This document shows, piece after piece, positions 62,467 through 64,000 of a stretch of 64,000 bases of DNA (its first letter is position 1; every line of letters begins with the position of its first letter). This DNA is from Pseudomonas gingeri (lineage in GTDB: Bacteria > Pseudomonadota > Gammaproteobacteria > Pseudomonadales > Pseudomonadaceae), in assembly GCF_013385635.1 (NCBI RefSeq), contig NZ_JACAPR010000012.1, positions 372,001 to 436,000 on the forward strand, read 5' to 3'. A program made the position numbers and the translations under genes. The notes under the pieces are model-generated. The model was given only the letters and a program-made list of their open reading frames with translations. It had not been told where the DNA came from and did no database searches.

Positions 62467-63252
62467 TCATGGGTATTGCTGGACGGGCTGGCCGTATTGC
62501 TGGCCCTGCTGGTACTGCGGCTGGCCTTGTTGCTGATACTGCTGCTGGCCTTGTGGCTGGCCATACTGCTGGCCCGGAATGGCCCGCAGGTTGACTTCCA
62601 CCCGGCGGTTCTGCGCCCGGCCGTTGACATCGGCGTTGCTGGCGACCGGATTATCGGGACCTGCACCACGGGCCGACAGGTTGGCCCCGCTCACACCCTG
62701 GGAGGTCAGGTAGTTGGCGACGCTCTGGGCACGGCGCTGGGACAGGTCCATGTTCAGCTGGCGGCTGCCGGTGCTGTCGGTGTAGCCGACGATCTCGATC
62801 TGGTTCTGGTTGAACTCCTTGAGGGAGTTGGCCAGGTTGTTCAGCGGCTGATAGAAGCTGCTGGCGATCGCATCGGAGTTGGTCGCGAACGTGATATTGC
62901 CGGGCATGATCAGCTTGATCTGGTCACCCTGGCGCTGCACCTGCACGCCGGTGTTGGCCATGCTCGCACGCAGCTTGGCTTCCTGCTTGTCGGCGTAGTA
63001 GCCGTAGCCGGCAGCACCCGCGCCGCCCACCAGGGCACCGATCAGCGCGCCCTTGCCACGGTTGTTGTGATCGATGGCGGCGCCCGCGACAGCACCGGCC
63101 AGGGCCCCAAGACCACCGTACTTGGCGGTTTTACTCATACCCGAGGAGCCTTGCTCCGCCTGTCCCTGGTTGTCATACGGGTTTTGCGATGCACAGCCGG
63201 ACAGCATGGCAACGGCGGTAGCGACGATAATCAAACGACGCGAGGTGAACAT
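62467..63252 (-). CDS. OmpA-family lipoprotein with glycine-zipper segment
   Basis: A 261-residue outer-membrane lipoprotein: lipobox MLSGC, a glycine-zipper region (YGGLGALAGAVAGAAIDHNN to about 85), then an OmpA-type peptidoglycan-binding domain (about 105-225) with IEIVGYTDSTGSRQLNMDLS and NRRVEVNL. The tail after residue 228 is a low-complexity run of Gln, Tyr, Gly and Pro (units such as QGQPQYQQGQQYGQ). It resembles the YiaD/YfiB group. It probably helps tie the outer membrane to the wall. Confidence 0.9.
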   Translation of the reverse strand: MFTSRRLIIVATAVAMLSGCASQNPYDNQGQAEQGSSGMSKTAKYGGLGALAGAVAGAAIDHNNRGKGALIGALVGGAGAAGYGYYADKQEAKLRASMANTGVQVQRQGDQIKLIMPGNITFATNSDAIASSFYQPLNNLANSLKEFNQNQIEIVGYTDSTGSRQLNMDLSQRRAQSVANYLTSQGVSGANLSARGAGPDNPVASNADVNGRAQNRRVEVNLRAIPGQQYGQPQGQQQYQQQGQPQYQQGQQYGQPVQQYP

Positions 63253-63349
63253 GGATCTAGCTCCTACTCATTTGGGGTGCAGAGGCCGTTGGCAATAGAC
63301 CTGTGCGGGCGTTGGAACACGACCGACGACAAAAATTCCATGAAACTTT

Positions 63350-63994
63350 TCAGGCGCGAACGAATGGGTTTTCCCGCATCTCGTCACCCAGCCGGGTGTC
63401 GGGACCATGTCCGGTGACCACCGTCGCCTCCTCGTCCAGGGTATACAGGCGCTGCTTGATCGACCGCACGATGGTCGCCTGGTCACCGCCCCACAAGTCC
63501 GTGCGTCCGACACCGCGACGAAACAGCGTGTCGCCGACAATCAACAGTCTAGCCTCGGAAAACCAGAAGCTCATGGAACCGGGCGTGTGTCCCGGCGTAT
63601 GCAGGGCCACGCCACAGCCGCAGGCCAGTGCCTCGTCATCGGCCAGCCATCGGTCCGGCGCTGGTACCGGCGTGTAGGGCACGCCGAACATGCTGCATTG
63701 CATCTCCAGGTTGTCCCACAGGAACTGGTCATCCTTGTGCAGATGCAGGGTGGCGCCGGTCTTCTCCTTCAACTGGCCGGAAGCCAGGAAGTGATCCAGG
63801 TGCGCATGGGTGTGGATGATGCTGACCACCTTCAGGCCCAGGGCGTCGAGCCGGGCCAGGATCAACTCGTGATTGCCGCCCGGATCGACGACGATGGCCT
63901 TTTTCGTGATCGGATCGCCGATGATCGTGCAGTTGCACTGCAAAGGGCCTACAGGGAAGGTTTCGCGGATAAGCGCGGGTTTTGCCAGGTCCAT
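63350..63994 (-). CDS. Metallo-beta-lactamase-fold hydrolase (glyoxalase II-like)
   Basis: A 214-residue MBL-fold enzyme with the metal motif HTHAHLDH (about 61-68), further ligands in TPGHTPGSMSF and VGDTLFRRGVGRTDL, and a last His in VVTGHGPDT. Sequence and size fit the YcbL/glyoxalase-II-like group that hydrolyses thioesters of glutathione or related substrates; the actual substrate is unknown. The gene is complete and ends about 100 bases downstream of the OmpA-like gene start. Confidence 0.9.
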   Translation of the reverse strand: MDLAKPALIRETFPVGPLQCNCTIIGDPITKKAIVVDPGGNHELILARLDALGLKVVSIIHTHAHLDHFLASGQLKEKTGATLHLHKDDQFLWDNLEMQCSMFGVPYTPVPAPDRWLADDEALACGCGVALHTPGHTPGSMSFWFSEARLLIVGDTLFRRGVGRTDLWGGDQATIVRSIKQRLYTLDEEATVVTGHGPDTRLGDEMRENPFVRA

Positions 63995-64000
63995 AAGGGG

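Overview
This window looks like the chromosome of a fluorescent Pseudomonas (P. fluorescens group). The case rests on high G+C, a complete dcw cluster flanked by mraZ-rnpB-rsmI-lpoA, a cyo quinol oxidase operon, a NorR/FhpR-controlled flavohaemoglobin, pseudomonad-type REP sequences, and copies of a dispersed repeat of several short hairpins typical of this group. No phage, insertion sequence, CRISPR array or tRNA gene was found.

Layout. 1-3.4 kb: start of the cyo operon (cyoA-cyoB-cyoC, minus strand, cyoC cut by the window edge), with a long AT-rich upstream region. 4.2-8.1 kb: dsbB, then divergent hmp and fhpR (NO detoxification and its sigma-54 activator), the pair enclosed by two oppositely oriented repeats. 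8.4-12.6 kb: cheV, a GNAT acetyltransferase, a small secreted protein, a YkgJ-type cysteine-cluster protein and an Aer-like energy-taxis receptor. 12.8-19.6 kb: a small basic protein and a chaperone-usher fimbrial cluster (short pilin, main pilin, chaperone, usher, second chaperone, tip subunit). 20-26.3 kb: an RND efflux adaptor and pump with their own two-component system, matching the layout of P. aeruginosa mexMN, followed by a GGDEF-domain remnant.

26.6-44.5 kb holds the whole cell division and wall cluster on the minus strand: mraZ-rsmH-ftsL-ftsI-murE-murF-mraY-murD-ftsW-murG-murC-ddlB-ftsQ-ftsA-ftsZ-lpxC. Most neighbours overlap by a few bases, so translation is probably coupled. A strong promoter with 10-bp-spaced MraZ boxes lies in front of mraZ. 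rnpB and rsmI follow, then the divergent lpoA-yraN-gmhA/diaA-dolP envelope operon.

49.9-54.8 kb, minus strand: sspA-sspB, the cytochrome bc1 operon petABC and rplM-rpsI, each group with visible promoters or terminators. 55-64 kb: an aldo-keto reductase, an acyl-CoA dehydrogenase divergent from a GlxA-type AraC regulator, zapE, trpS with an unusual C-terminal extension, an alpha/beta hydrolase, yhcB, an OmpA-like lipoprotein and a metallo-beta-lactamase-fold hydrolase.

Most of the window is core genome. I did not find a clearly new multi-gene system. The observations most worth checking are the YegP-like extension of TrpS, the long stem-loop between petC and sspA, the repeat-enclosed hmp-fhpR pair, the fimbrial cluster with two chaperones and an internal terminator, and the GGDEF remnant.
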